In this document: piece after piece, positions 1 to 7,324 of the stretch
Position numbering within the stretch: position 1 is the stretch's first letter
Layout of the letters: the number at the start of each line of letters is the position of its first letter
Source of the DNA: Actinotalea soli
GTDB lineage: Bacteria; Actinomycetota; Actinomycetes; Actinomycetales; Cellulomonadaceae
NCBI RefSeq assembly: GCF_017565425.1
Contig: NZ_JAGEMK010000009.1
Coordinates: 101,196-165,195, forward strand
Direction of reading: 5' to 3'
DNA: 64,000 nucleotides
Position numbers and translations under genes: made by a program
The notes under the pieces: generated by a model
What the model was told of the DNA's origin: nothing
Databases searched by the model: none
What the model saw: only the letters and a program-made list of their open reading frames with translations

Positions 1-177
1 GGGTGGGTCGGTGGCCCGGCGCGGCAGGCTCGCGGGCGGCGGGGGCGCGGATGGCAGGGGCGCGGATGGCAGGGGCGCAGCCTGCGCCGGCGTCGCGCCC
101 GGACGGGGAGGACCACCCGCCGGCACCGGCGCAGAGGGAGTGCTGCTGGCCTCGGAGGGAGTCCTGTGGTCGCTCAT
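1..177 (-). CDS. Partial CDS, Pro/Ala-rich N-terminus (runs off left edge)
   Basis: The complementary strand has an ATG at 177-175 followed by 59 open codons to the window edge. The translation starts MSDHRTPSEASS and is dominated by Pro, Ala, Ser and Gly, with two in-frame PLPSA-type repeats caused by a tandem 15-bp DNA repeat (near 51-80). Such low-complexity N-termini often precede membrane or regulatory domains in actinobacteria, but no domain is visible here. The segment TAACGT about a dozen bases upstream could be a -10 element of a nearly leaderless transcript. Function unknown; the reading frame is supported by codon bias and an uninterrupted frame. Confidence 0.5.
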   Translation of the reverse strand, partial: MSDHRTPSEASSTPSAPVPAGGPPRPGATPAQAAPLPSAPLPSAPPPPASLPRRATDPP

Positions 178-271
178 GATCGAGACGTTAGGGACTCACA
201 GCCCGGCGCGGCGGCGTATGGCGCGGGGATCGCGGGCAGGTTGTGTGCGGCCCTGTGGAGAAGCTGTGAGG

Positions 272-373
272 TCACGGGACGGTGATGCGGTGCTCCTCGA
301 GGTAGGCGCGGGCGTTCTCGAGGATCGCGGGCACGATGGCGCTTCGGGCTGAGCCGGGCCAGCACGTCGCCAC
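272..373 (-). other. Short ORF, possible frameshifted C-terminal remnant
   Basis: On the minus strand a frame ending at 272 encodes a very protein-like tail (AIVPAILENARAYLEEH, then RITVP, stop). Upstream of about 340 the protein-like signal moves to a neighbouring frame (GDVLARLSPK). A one-base change near 341-345 would join them into one ORF. Either this is a short GTG-started peptide (GTG at 373) or the broken end of a small gene. It lies just downstream of the small membrane protein whose stop is at 404. No family recognised. Confidence 0.25.
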
Positions 374-403
374 CGGTGGGTACGCCCGCCCCGTCCGTGT
401 GTG

Positions 404-637
404 TCAGGTCTCGCGCAGCCCCTCGTCGTCCTCGCGCACCCTGCCGGCGTACGCGGCGGGCAAGGTCCACCACACGACGCCGACGGCGACGCCGTTCACG
501 AGGGTGAGGACCCAGGCGTCGTGCCGGAGGGAGTAGGCGTGCCAGCAGCTGAGCGCGACGTACGCGAGGGCGAGGGCGCGCAGCAGCCGCCGGTGTCGTG
601 CGATCCACCGGACGACCGGGTGGGGAGGCTTGCCCAT
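404..637 (-). CDS. Small two-helix membrane protein
   Basis: A 77-residue ORF starting MGKPPHPVVRW. A basic N-terminus is followed by two hydrophobic stretches (about residues 16-30 and 36-52, rich in Leu, Val, Ala and Trp) and a charged C-terminus ending REDDEGLRET. The ATG at 637 is preferred because it follows directly with the basic pre-membrane segment; an in-frame ATG lies six codons further upstream. The pattern suggests a small inner-membrane protein with two transmembrane helices. It is co-directional with the tRNA-Thr gene upstream but separated from it by a strong hairpin. Function unknown. Confidence 0.55.
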   Translation of the reverse strand: MGKPPHPVVRWIARHRRLLRALALAYVALSCWHAYSLRHDAWVLTLVNGVAVGVVWWTLPAAYAGRVREDDEGLRET

Positions 638-689
638 GGGTCGATGGTGCCGCAACGGCCGACCGCTCCAGGCTCCTGTCCAGAACGCG

Positions 690-729
690 CACGACCCCGT
701 CCCAGCACTACCGCTGGGACGGGGTCGTG
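690..729 (-). terminator. Strong hairpin terminator behind tRNA-Thr
   Basis: Perfect 17-bp inverted repeat (arms 690-706 and 713-729) with a 6-base loop. It lies 8 bases beyond the 3' end of the minus-strand tRNA gene. There is no T-run, as is common for actinobacterial hairpin terminators. Confidence 0.7.
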
Positions 730-737
730 ACCTGCTG

Positions 738-810
738 AGCCGCCTATCAGAATCGAACTGATGACCTTCTCATTACGAGTGAGACGCTCTACCGACTGAG
801 CTAAGGCGGC
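738..810 (-). tRNA. tRNA-Thr (anticodon CGU)
   Basis: The minus strand folds as a full cloverleaf. The acceptor stem GCCGCCT (810-804) pairs with AGGCGGC (745-739). The D-arm is AGCTCAGTCGGTAGAGC, the anticodon arm has stem TCTCA/TGAGA with loop CTCGTAA (anticodon CGT), and the T-arm carries the invariant GTTCGATTC. The discriminator base is T. CCA is not encoded and must be added after transcription. Length 73 nt. A perfect hairpin terminator follows. Confidence 0.95.
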
Positions 811-882
811 GTGCCGTCGACGCCGGGGCGCACGACGAGCGGGGCCTACTGTACCGACCGTCGGGCGCTGGTCCAAAGCGGG

Positions 883-2469
883 TCAGCAGACCAGCCCGTC
901 GGCCGGCAGCTCGCCGTCGACCAGGTAGTCGTCGACCGCGTCGGTCAGGCACTGGTTGGCGCGCCCGTAGGCCGTGTGCCCCTCACCCTCCCAGGTGACG
1001 AGGAGCCCGGACTCGAGCTGCTCGGCGAGGGCCTCGCTCCACACGTAGGGGGTGGCCGGGTCACCCGTGGTGCCGACGACGAGGATCGGCGGGGCGCCCT
1101 CAGCGGCGATGGGCCCGCGCTCCCCGACCGGCGCGACCGGCCAGGACTCGCACCCGATGCCGAGGGCGAAGTCACGGCCGAAGGTCGGCGCCTGGGCGGC
1201 GACCTCGTCGGCGAAGGCCTCGAGCTCCTCGAAGGTCCTCGAGACCACCGGGTAGTCCAGGCAGTTGATCGCGTTGAAGGCGACCATCTGGTTCGACTGG
1301 TACTCCCCGTCGACGGTGCGGTCGAGGTAGGCGTTGGCCAGGTCGACGAAGTAGGTGCCGGTGTTCTCGGTGATGGCCTCGGTCAGGGCCATGGTGAGCA
1401 GGGGCCAGTACTCGTCGTTGTAGAGGGTGACGACCACGCCGTAGAAGCCCAGCACGGCGTCGAGCTCGACGCCGTAGGCCGTCTCGATGGGGCGCCGCTC
1501 GATGCGGTCGAGCAGCGCGGCGATCTGAGCCTTGCCGTTCTCGGCGCTCCCGGTCAGGGGGCAGTCGGGCCCGGCCTGGCAGTCCTCGACGTAGGCGGTG
1601 AGGGCCGCCTCGAAGCCGACCGCCTGGCCGATGACCAGCTCGTCGTTGCTCGTCGAGGGGTCGAGGGCGCCGTCGAGCAGCAGACGGCCGACGTTCTCGG
1701 GGAACAGGTCGGCGTAGGTGGCTCCGAGGAAGGTGCCGTACGAGAAGCCCGCGTAGGCCAGCTTCTCGTCACCGAGCACCCCGCGCAGCAGGTCGAGGTC
1801 GCGGGCGGCGCTCACCGTGTCGACGGTCCCGAGGAGCGGGCCGGTCTGCTGGAGGCAGCCTTCGCCGAAGGCTCGCAGCGTCTCGCGGGCCGCGTCGAGG
1901 TCCTCCTGGTTGTCCAGGGGCGGGTCCGCGAGGAGGAAGGCGTCGACCGTCGCGTCATCCCCACAGCTCACGGCCGTCGAGTCACCCACCCCGCGCGGGT
2001 CGAACCCGACGACGTCGTAGGCCTCGAGGAGCCTGTCGCTGAAGACCTCGGTCGCGTACCCGACGAACCCGGCGCCGGAGGACCCCGGCCCGCCCGGGTT
2101 GATGAGCAAGGAGCCCAGCCGCTGCTCCTCCGCACCGGTGGCCACCGACCGGCTGAGTGCGAGGTCGATGCCTCCCGCCTCGAGGTCGTCCCAGTCGAGG
2201 GGGGCCCGCACGGTCGCGCACTCGAGCTCCCCGCACTCGGCCCACGCGACCTCCTGGCCGTAGTACTCCTCAACGGTGGTCAGCGCGGGGGCCGCCGTGC
2301 CCTCCGGGCTGCTCTCGGGGTCGGGGGTGGTCTGCTCGACCGGCGCGACGCACCCGGCCAGGGCGAGGGCCATGCCCGCGATCGCGGCCGTCAGCCCCCA
2401 GGGACGGCGACGGGAGCGCGGCGCGGCGAGGCCGACGGAGGGCAGGGCGGGGGTGAGGGCGAGCGGCAC
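883..2469 (-). CDS. Secreted lipoprotein alpha/beta hydrolase, TAP/SlpD-E-like peptidase
   Basis: A 528-residue protein. An N-terminal basic/hydrophobic signal ends in a lipobox (LALAGC, Cys40), so it should be a membrane-anchored lipoprotein on the outer face. The alpha/beta-hydrolase core shows the oxyanion segment NPGGPGSSG (about 124-132), the nucleophile elbow GFSYGT (Ser243), an acid in the VVGTTGDPATP strand (about 473) and a late His in EGEGHTAYG (about 502). This order and the C-terminal TAP-like part match Streptomyces tripeptidyl aminopeptidase and SlpD/SlpE exported peptidases. The likely role is removal of short peptides from secreted or environmental proteins; exact substrates cannot be read from sequence. 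Monocistronic between the tRNA and holB. Confidence 0.85.
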   Translation of the reverse strand: MPLALTPALPSVGLAAPRSRRRPWGLTAAIAGMALALAGCVAPVEQTTPDPESSPEGTAAPALTTVEEYYGQEVAWAECGELECATVRAPLDWDDLEAGGIDLALSRSVATGAEEQRLGSLLINPGGPGSSGAGFVGYATEVFSDRLLEAYDVVGFDPRGVGDSTAVSCGDDATVDAFLLADPPLDNQEDLDAARETLRAFGEGCLQQTGPLLGTVDTVSAARDLDLLRGVLGDEKLAYAGFSYGTFLGATYADLFPENVGRLLLDGALDPSTSNDELVIGQAVGFEAALTAYVEDCQAGPDCPLTGSAENGKAQIAALLDRIERRPIETAYGVELDAVLGFYGVVVTLYNDEYWPLLTMALTEAITENTGTYFVDLANAYLDRTVDGEYQSNQMVAFNAINCLDYPVVSRTFEELEAFADEVAAQAPTFGRDFALGIGCESWPVAPVGERGPIAAEGAPPILVVGTTGDPATPYVWSEALAEQLESGLLVTWEGEGHTAYGRANQCLTDAVDDYLVDGELPADGLVC

Positions 2470-2549
2470 GGGGTAACGGTAGCCAATGGACCTGAGAGGT
2501 CCGGCACGCTCACCCTGTCGGCGCCGACCTCAGCCTGCGGGCGCTGGCC

Positions 2550-3686
2550 TCAGCCCTGCGGACGGAGCGCGACAGCCATCGCCTCGATGGCCAGCAGAGG
2601 GGCGACGTTCCCCTCGAGCCGCGTGCGGGTCTCCCCGATGGCGTCCATGCGACGGATGGTCTGCTCGGGAGTGCTCTCCGCGGCGAGGCGGCGCACGTCG
2701 GCCTCCTGCGCGAGGTTCACCAGGCCGACCTCGGCCCCGAGCTGGACGACGAGCACGTCGCGGTACAGCGAGAGCAGGTCGAGCAGTGACCTGTCGAGCA
2801 TGTCCCGCTGGGCGCGGGTCGCACGGCGCTTCTGGTCCTCCTCGAGCTGGCGCACCTGGGCACGCAGGCTCGGCGGCAGGGTCTGCCCGCCCTCGGCCCC
2901 CAGGGTGTGCAGCAGGGCCGTCTTCTCGGCCGCGTCCCGGTCGGCGCTCGCGGCCTTGGACTCCGCCGTCGCGACCTCGACCAGGTCTGCGGCGGCCAGC
3001 ACGGCGTCCCCCACGCCGCGGATCGAGGCCGCGAGCTCGAGGGTCCGGTTGCGTCGGGTGCGGGCCTCGGGGTCACGGGCCAGACGGCGGGCCAAGCCGA
3101 TGTGGCTCTGGGCGGCACGGGCCGCGGCGTGGGCGACCTCGGGGTCCGCGCCGTCCCGGCTGACCAGGAGAGCGGCGACGTCCTCGACCGGAGGGATGCG
3201 CAGCGCGACCCCGCGGCACCGCGAGCGGATCGTCACCACGACGTCCTGCGGGCTCGGGGCGCACAGCAGCCACACGGTGCGGGGCGGCGGCTCCTCGATG
3301 GCCTTGAGCAGCACGTTGGAGGTGCGCTCGGTCATCCGGTCGGCGTCCTCGAGGACCATGACCCGCCAGCGCCCCTGCGAGGGTGCGCGCTGGGCCACGC
3401 CGATGAGCTCGCGGACCTCCTCGATGCTGAAGGTGACCTTCTCGGTCGCGACCACCTTGACGTCCGCGTGGGTGCCCGAGAGCGTCGTGGTGCAGGCCTG
3501 GCACTGCCCGCACCCGCCCGCGGGGCACTGCAGGGCCGCGGCGAAGGCCCGCGCGGCGTTCGAGCGGCCTGAGCCGGGAGGGCCGGTGATCAACCAGGCG
3601 TGGGTCATCGCGCCGGGGTCGGCCACCGCGGCGCGCAGCACCTCGACCGCGCCGTGCTGCCCGACGACGTCGTGCCACACGCTCAC
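2550..3686 (-). CDS. holB: DNA polymerase III subunit delta'
   Basis: A 378-residue clamp-loader subunit of the AAA+ family. The start MSVWHDVVGQ is the family's N-terminal VGQ signature. The P-loop region is TGPPGSGRSN (Arg replaces the usual Lys, fitting a delta' that does not hydrolyse ATP). A zinc module with Cys54, Cys59, Cys62 and Cys65 follows, then the sensor region around LLKAIEEPP. In the clamp loader, delta' is the stator that helps open the beta clamp. The GTG start overlaps the tmk stop by GTGA (3683-3686), so the two are probably co-translated. The tmk-holB order is conserved in actinobacteria. Confidence 0.95.
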   Translation of the reverse strand: MSVWHDVVGQHGAVEVLRAAVADPGAMTHAWLITGPPGSGRSNAARAFAAALQCPAGGCGQCQACTTTLSGTHADVKVVATEKVTFSIEEVRELIGVAQRAPSQGRWRVMVLEDADRMTERTSNVLLKAIEEPPPRTVWLLCAPSPQDVVVTIRSRCRGVALRIPPVEDVAALLVSRDGADPEVAHAAARAAQSHIGLARRLARDPEARTRRNRTLELAASIRGVGDAVLAAADLVEVATAESKAASADRDAAEKTALLHTLGAEGGQTLPPSLRAQVRQLEEDQKRRATRAQRDMLDRSLLDLLSLYRDVLVVQLGAEVGLVNLAQEADVRRLAAESTPEQTIRRMDAIGETRTRLEGNVAPLLAIEAMAVALRPQG

Positions 3687-4345
3687 GGGGCGACCTCCCC
3701 CAGCAGGGTGTCGAGGCGGGCCCGGACCTGCTCCTGGACCGCCTCGACGGGCAGGGCCGCGTCGACCACGAGCCAGCGCTCCCCCCCGGCGGTGGCCCGG
3801 GCCAGGAAGGCGTCCCGGGTCCGACGGTGGAACTCGGCCCCCGCGCTCTCGAGCCGGTCGGGGTCCCCGGTGAGCCTGGCGAGCCCGACCGCAGGGTCGA
3901 GGTCCAGCAGCACGGTCAGGTCAGGCAGCAGCCCCTCGGTGGCCCACAGCGAGAGCCTCTCGACCTCCTCGGCCCCGAGGGCTCGCCCGTCCCCCTGGTA
4001 CGCGACCGAGGAGTCCAGGTACCGGTCGGTCAGCACGACGGCCCCGCGCTCGAGGGCCGGGCGCACGACGGTGTCGACGTGATGGGCCCGGTCGGTCGCG
4101 TAGAGCAGGGCCTCGGTGCGGGGGCTCACGTGCTCGCCGTGCAGCACCGCCTCGCGCAGCTGCAGACCCAGGGTCGTGCCCCCCGGCTCGCGGGTCGTGA
4201 CGACCTCATGCCCCGCCGCGCGCAGCCGCTCGGCGACGAGGGCGAGCTGGGTCGACTTGCCGACCCCGTCGCCGCCCTCGAAGGACACGAACACCCCGCG
4301 CCCGCCCGGCCGGGAGACGCGGGCGCTCGTCGAGAGGTCGCTCAC
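3683..4345 (-). CDS. tmk: Thymidylate kinase
   Basis: A 220-residue dTMP kinase (dTMP + ATP to dTDP + ADP), essential for dTTP supply. The P-loop FEGGDGVGKST lies at residues 22-32, followed by the dTMP-binding TREPGGT motif and the catalytic DRYLDSSVAYQG segment. The LID region (LTGDPDRLES) lacks the long Arg-rich loop of some family members. Start is GTG at 4345. The gene overlaps its upstream neighbour (Gfo/Idh oxidoreductase) by GTGA at 4342-4345 and overlaps holB downstream the same way, giving a tightly coupled three-gene unit. Confidence 0.95.
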   Translation of the reverse strand: MSDLSTSARVSRPGGRGVFVSFEGGDGVGKSTQLALVAERLRAAGHEVVTTREPGGTTLGLQLREAVLHGEHVSPRTEALLYATDRAHHVDTVVRPALERGAVVLTDRYLDSSVAYQGDGRALGAEEVERLSLWATEGLLPDLTVLLDLDPAVGLARLTGDPDRLESAGAEFHRRTRDAFLARATAGGERWLVVDAALPVEAVQEQVRARLDTLLGEVAP

Positions 4346-5349
4346 TCGCCCGGGTAGCGCACGCCGACCTGGCGACGGATCTCGTCCATGGTCCGCATGA
4401 CCTCGATAGTGTTCTCGAGGGTGATGACCGGGCTCTCGGTCTCCCCCGCCGCGATCCGCCGGGCGACCTCGGCCGCCTGGTACTGGAAGCCGCCGTCGAC
4501 CGGCTGCTCGAAGGTCGCGGTGCTGCCGTCGTCACGGACGACCGTGAAGCGGGTGGGCCGGTAGAAGGCGCCCTCGATCTCGATGCGCCCGGCCGTGCCG
4601 CCGAGGACGGCCGTGGTCGCCGTGCGTGACCAGAGGGTCGTGTGCAGCGAGGCCTGGACCCGGTCGCCGTAGCCGAGGGCGATGCTGATCTGACCGTCCA
4701 CCCCGGCGGGGGTCAGGGAGCCGAGGGCGTGCACGGAGTCAGGGACGCCGAGCATGTCGTGCGCGAAGGAGACGGGGTACACGCCCAGGTCGAGCAGGGC
4801 ACCGCCGGCGAGCTCGGGGTTGTGCAGCCGGTGCGTGGTGGGCAGGTGGCCGAAGGCCTGGCCGTGGTCGGCCAGCAGCGAGACGACCTCGCCGATCTCA
4901 CCGCGCTCGAGGACCGAGCGCAGGGCCACGACGTGCGGCAGGAAGCGGGTCCACATGGCCTCCATCACGAAGACCCCGGCGGCCCGTGCTGCGTCGACGA
5001 CCTCCTGGGCCTCGGCCGCGTTCCGCGTGAAGGACTTCTCGACCAGCACGTGCTTGCCCGCGGCGATCGCGAGCAGGGCGTGGGCCCGGTGCTCGGAGTG
5101 CGGGGAGGCCACGTAGACGGCCTCGACAGCGGGGTCGGCCACGAGCTCCTCGTAGCTGCCGTGCACGGTCGGGACACCGAACTCCGAGGCGAACGCAGCG
5201 GCGCGCTCCTCGCTGCGCGAACCGACCGCGACGATCCGCGACGCGGTGTGGTCGCGAACGGCGCGCGCGAAGGTGCGGGCGATCCCCCCGGGGCCGAGGA
5301 CCCCCCAGCGGATCGACGGGGCGGTGCGCGGGTCCTCGGCGTGTGTCAT
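4342..5349 (-). CDS. Gfo/Idh/MocA family oxidoreductase
   Basis: A 335-residue NAD(P)-dependent dehydrogenase. A Rossmann nucleotide-binding motif (GVLGPGGIARTFA) lies near residue 15. The family's lysine motif appears as VEKSFTRN, where the usual EKP is EKS. A C-terminal alpha/beta sheet domain has the substrate-side signature GGALLDLGVYPVSFA. The ATG at 5349 (MTHAEDPRT) was chosen because the open frame further upstream translates repeat DNA. Substrate unknown; the closest pattern is the trans-1,2-dihydrobenzene-diol-dehydrogenase-like group. First gene of the unit with tmk and holB, to which it is joined by a GTGA overlap; no functional link is obvious. Confidence 0.88.
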   Translation of the reverse strand: MTHAEDPRTAPSIRWGVLGPGGIARTFARAVRDHTASRIVAVGSRSEERAAAFASEFGVPTVHGSYEELVADPAVEAVYVASPHSEHRAHALLAIAAGKHVLVEKSFTRNAAEAQEVVDAARAAGVFVMEAMWTRFLPHVVALRSVLERGEIGEVVSLLADHGQAFGHLPTTHRLHNPELAGGALLDLGVYPVSFAHDMLGVPDSVHALGSLTPAGVDGQISIALGYGDRVQASLHTTLWSRTATTAVLGGTAGRIEIEGAFYRPTRFTVVRDDGSTATFEQPVDGGFQYQAAEVARRIAAGETESPVITLENTIEVMRTMDEIRRQVGVRYPGE

Positions 5350-5427
5350 GCCCTCACCGTACTGGGACCGGCCGACACCCCGCGGGCGCAGCCCCCGGCG
5401 TCGACCACGGGCGCGCCCGCCGCGACG

Positions 5428-5492
5428 GCGCCACCCGCCCGGCGCACAGCGGCGCCCGCCCGGCGCACAACGGCGCCCGCCCGGCGCATAAC
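5428..5492. repeat. Three tandem GGCGCCCGCC...CACAAC units
   Basis: Units 5451-5471 and 5472-5492 are 21 bp and differ at one base (GGCGCACAAC versus GGCGCATAAC). The first unit (5428-5450) carries a short insertion. The array abuts the hairpin repeat at 5493. Confidence 0.7.
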
Positions 5493-5534
5493 GGGGTCGA
5501 TTCGGGTCAGATAGCAACCCCGATCGACCCCGAT
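5493..5534. repeat. 42-bp imperfect palindrome, copy 1 of 2
   Basis: Arms GGGGTCGATTCGGG and CCCGATCGACCCC flank the centre TCAGATAGCAA. A second copy lies at 5645-5686, differing at two central bases. Both sit in the 440-bp spacer 5350-5790, between the 5' end of the Gfo/Idh gene and the 3' end of the redox-enzyme gene. No coding signal is seen in the rest of this spacer. Candidate roles are a REP-like element, an operator pair or an RNA hairpin. Confidence 0.65.
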
Positions 5535-5644
5535 ACCCGGCGCGAGGGGTAGGTCGACCTGATCCGCCGCGCACCTCGCCCGCCCACGCCCGCACCGCCC
5601 CGCGACGCCAGCTCGCCCCCACCGCGGCGGCTCCCCCGAGCATC

Positions 5645-5686
5645 GGGGTCGATTCGGGTCAGATAGTGACCCCGATCGACCCCGAT
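5645..5686. repeat. 42-bp imperfect palindrome, copy 2 of 2
   Basis: Same 42-bp sequence as 5493-5534 except the centre reads TCAGATAGTGA. The arms are preserved exactly. The flanking base on each side extends the dyad slightly (ATC before, GAT at the end). Confidence 0.65.
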
Positions 5687-5790
5687 CCTCCGGATCGGCG
5701 TCGACGAGCCCACGCGGGCCGGGGGTGGGGTGGGGCTGGCGGTCGGAGCCGAGCCGGGGTAGGCCCAGCCCACCCGGGACGGGAGCTGGC

Positions 5791-6816
5791 CTACGCTGCG
5801 GCCGCGGTGGGCAGGGGCAGCAGGGAGCTCTCGCCGCGCTCCCAGGCCTCGAGGATCCTGCGCCCGGCGAGACCGTCGACCGCCAGGCAGGCCGCAGCCC
5901 CCCAGAGCACGTCCTCGCGCAGGGCCGGCTCGTCCTCGGCCAGCGCCCCGGCGAGGTCCCGTCCGGCGATCTGCTCGTGCACGGCGTCCGCCTCGACGTG
6001 CTCGTCGAAGTACGCCGTGACCTCGGGCCCGTGCCCCACCCGGCGGAAGCCGTTGCTGAGGTGCCGGTTGGGCACCGAGGAGGTCATCTCGAAGGCCGCG
6101 AGGTGACCGGTGATCGCGCCGCGCAGCCGCCGGTTCAGGCCGAACATGCTCATCATCGTGACCGAGGCGAGGGTGGAGGCCGGGACGCGGTCCAGGTAGG
6201 TGCCGTCATGGTCGTCCAGCCCCATGGCGCGCAGGGTCGCACCGAAGAGCTCGGCGTGGACGTAGCCCGGACGCCCGCCGCCGTACTCGTCGGTCTGGAT
6301 CTCGACGAGAGCCGACTTGGGCCGGCCGGTCAGTCGCGGCAGGGCCCAGCTGTGCGGGTCGGCCTCCTTGAGGTGGTAGATCGATCGGTGCATCGCGAAC
6401 TCGTCGACCTGCTCGGCCGTCGCGCGCTTGGCGATGTGGCGGGCGAGGCTCGGACCGTCCTCGGCGCTGGTCAGCTCGAACAGGGCGCGGGCGATCTCGT
6501 CCGCGGTCCGGGCGTCGGTCTGCGGGACGGGGACCCGGGCGCGCAGCTCGGCCTCGAAGGCCTGCTCGAGCACACCCCGGGCCGCGATGAGGTCGGGCTG
6601 CCACTCCCAGGCGTCGTCGACCCCGTCGATGCCGCGGTAGTGCAGCTCGTAGAGAGCGAGGAGGGTGAGCTGGACGTCCTCGTCCTCGACGACGTCCGGG
6701 CTCGACGCGACGGCCGTGCGGGCTGCCTCGACCAGGGCCGGCGCGGGACGGGGGCCGCCGTCGAGGACGGCGAGCAGGTGGGTGCTGAGAGGGCCGCGAG
6801 GGGTGGGGCGACGCAT
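5791..6816 (-). CDS. Iron-containing redox enzyme (haem-oxygenase-like diiron fold)
   Basis: A 341-residue, mostly helical protein. It fits the haem-oxygenase-like iron-containing redox enzyme family: acidic/His helices ELHYRGIDG (about 71), AEDGPSLARHI, YEYGGG-type segment (DEYGGGRPGYVHAELF) and the C-terminal metal helix YFDEHVEADAVHE (about 266-278). These supply Glu/His/Asp ligands for a non-haem diiron site. Start ATG at 6816 has a good AGGAG ribosome site. It is divergent from a CDGSH iron-sulfur gene, a pairing often seen in actinobacteria that suggests joint electron transfer. Substrate is not predictable; known relatives include oxidative decarboxylases and N-oxygenases. Confidence 0.8.
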   Translation of the reverse strand: MRRPTPRGPLSTHLLAVLDGGPRPAPALVEAARTAVASSPDVVEDEDVQLTLLALYELHYRGIDGVDDAWEWQPDLIAARGVLEQAFEAELRARVPVPQTDARTADEIARALFELTSAEDGPSLARHIAKRATAEQVDEFAMHRSIYHLKEADPHSWALPRLTGRPKSALVEIQTDEYGGGRPGYVHAELFGATLRAMGLDDHDGTYLDRVPASTLASVTMMSMFGLNRRLRGAITGHLAAFEMTSSVPNRHLSNGFRRVGHGPEVTAYFDEHVEADAVHEQIAGRDLAGALAEDEPALREDVLWGAAACLAVDGLAGRRILEAWERGESSLLPLPTAAAA

Positions 6817-6961
6817 GGGTTCTCCTGGAAGATCGTGCTGCGCCCCCGGGCCGGGCGGCCGGTGGGGCGGGTCGGGAGCGTCAGGTTCGCACCCCGTCCG
6901 GAGGTCCGCATCTGGAACCGTTCAACGCGCGGGCGGCCAGTCGGCAGGGTTCACTTCACGG

Positions 6962-7297
6962 GTGACGACCTTCCAGACCGGGCACGACGACGCCGGGCCC
7001 ACCGCCGCTCGCCCTCTCGCCGCGCAGCCCGCCGACGCCGGGCAGCCCGCCGTGGCCACCTCCCCCGGCGCGCCCGCACCCGCCCCCGCGACCGCTCCGT
7101 GGGCGAGCATCACCGCGTGCCCCGACGGGCCGCTCCTGGTCCGGGGTGACGTCGAGATCCTCGGCCCCGACGGCACGCCCGTGCCCCGGCGCCGGCCGAC
7201 CGTCGCGCTGTGCCGCTGCGGGGCCTCGGGCATCAAGCCCTTCTGCGACGGCAGCCACAAGGTCGTCGGCTTCCGGACCGACGACGAGGACCTCTGA
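6962..7297 (+). CDS. CDGSH iron-sulfur domain protein
   Basis: The C-terminal half carries the [2Fe-2S] CDGSH motif CRCGASGIKPFCDGSH (3 Cys + 1 His), preceded by the typical strand ITACPDGPLLVRGDVEIL. These small proteins shuttle electrons or clusters. The first ~45 residues are an Ala/Pro-rich linker not typical of the family. GTG 6962 is the earliest plausible start, but no clear ribosome site is seen and GTG 7052 (closer to the domain) is an alternative. The divergent diiron enzyme at 5791-6816 shares the intergenic region and is its probable partner. Confidence 0.8.
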   Translation: MTTFQTGHDDAGPTAARPLAAQPADAGQPAVATSPGAPAPAPATAPWASITACPDGPLLVRGDVEILGPDGTPVPRRRPTVALCRCGASGIKPFCDGSHKVVGFRTDDEDL

Positions 7298-7324
7298 GCC
7301 CGAGCCTCGGCGACCCGAGGTGCC

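Noticed and set aside
811..3873. 1,020-codon plus-strand frame
   Set aside because: Shadow of the alpha/beta hydrolase and holB genes; no domain signal, and those genes explain the region.
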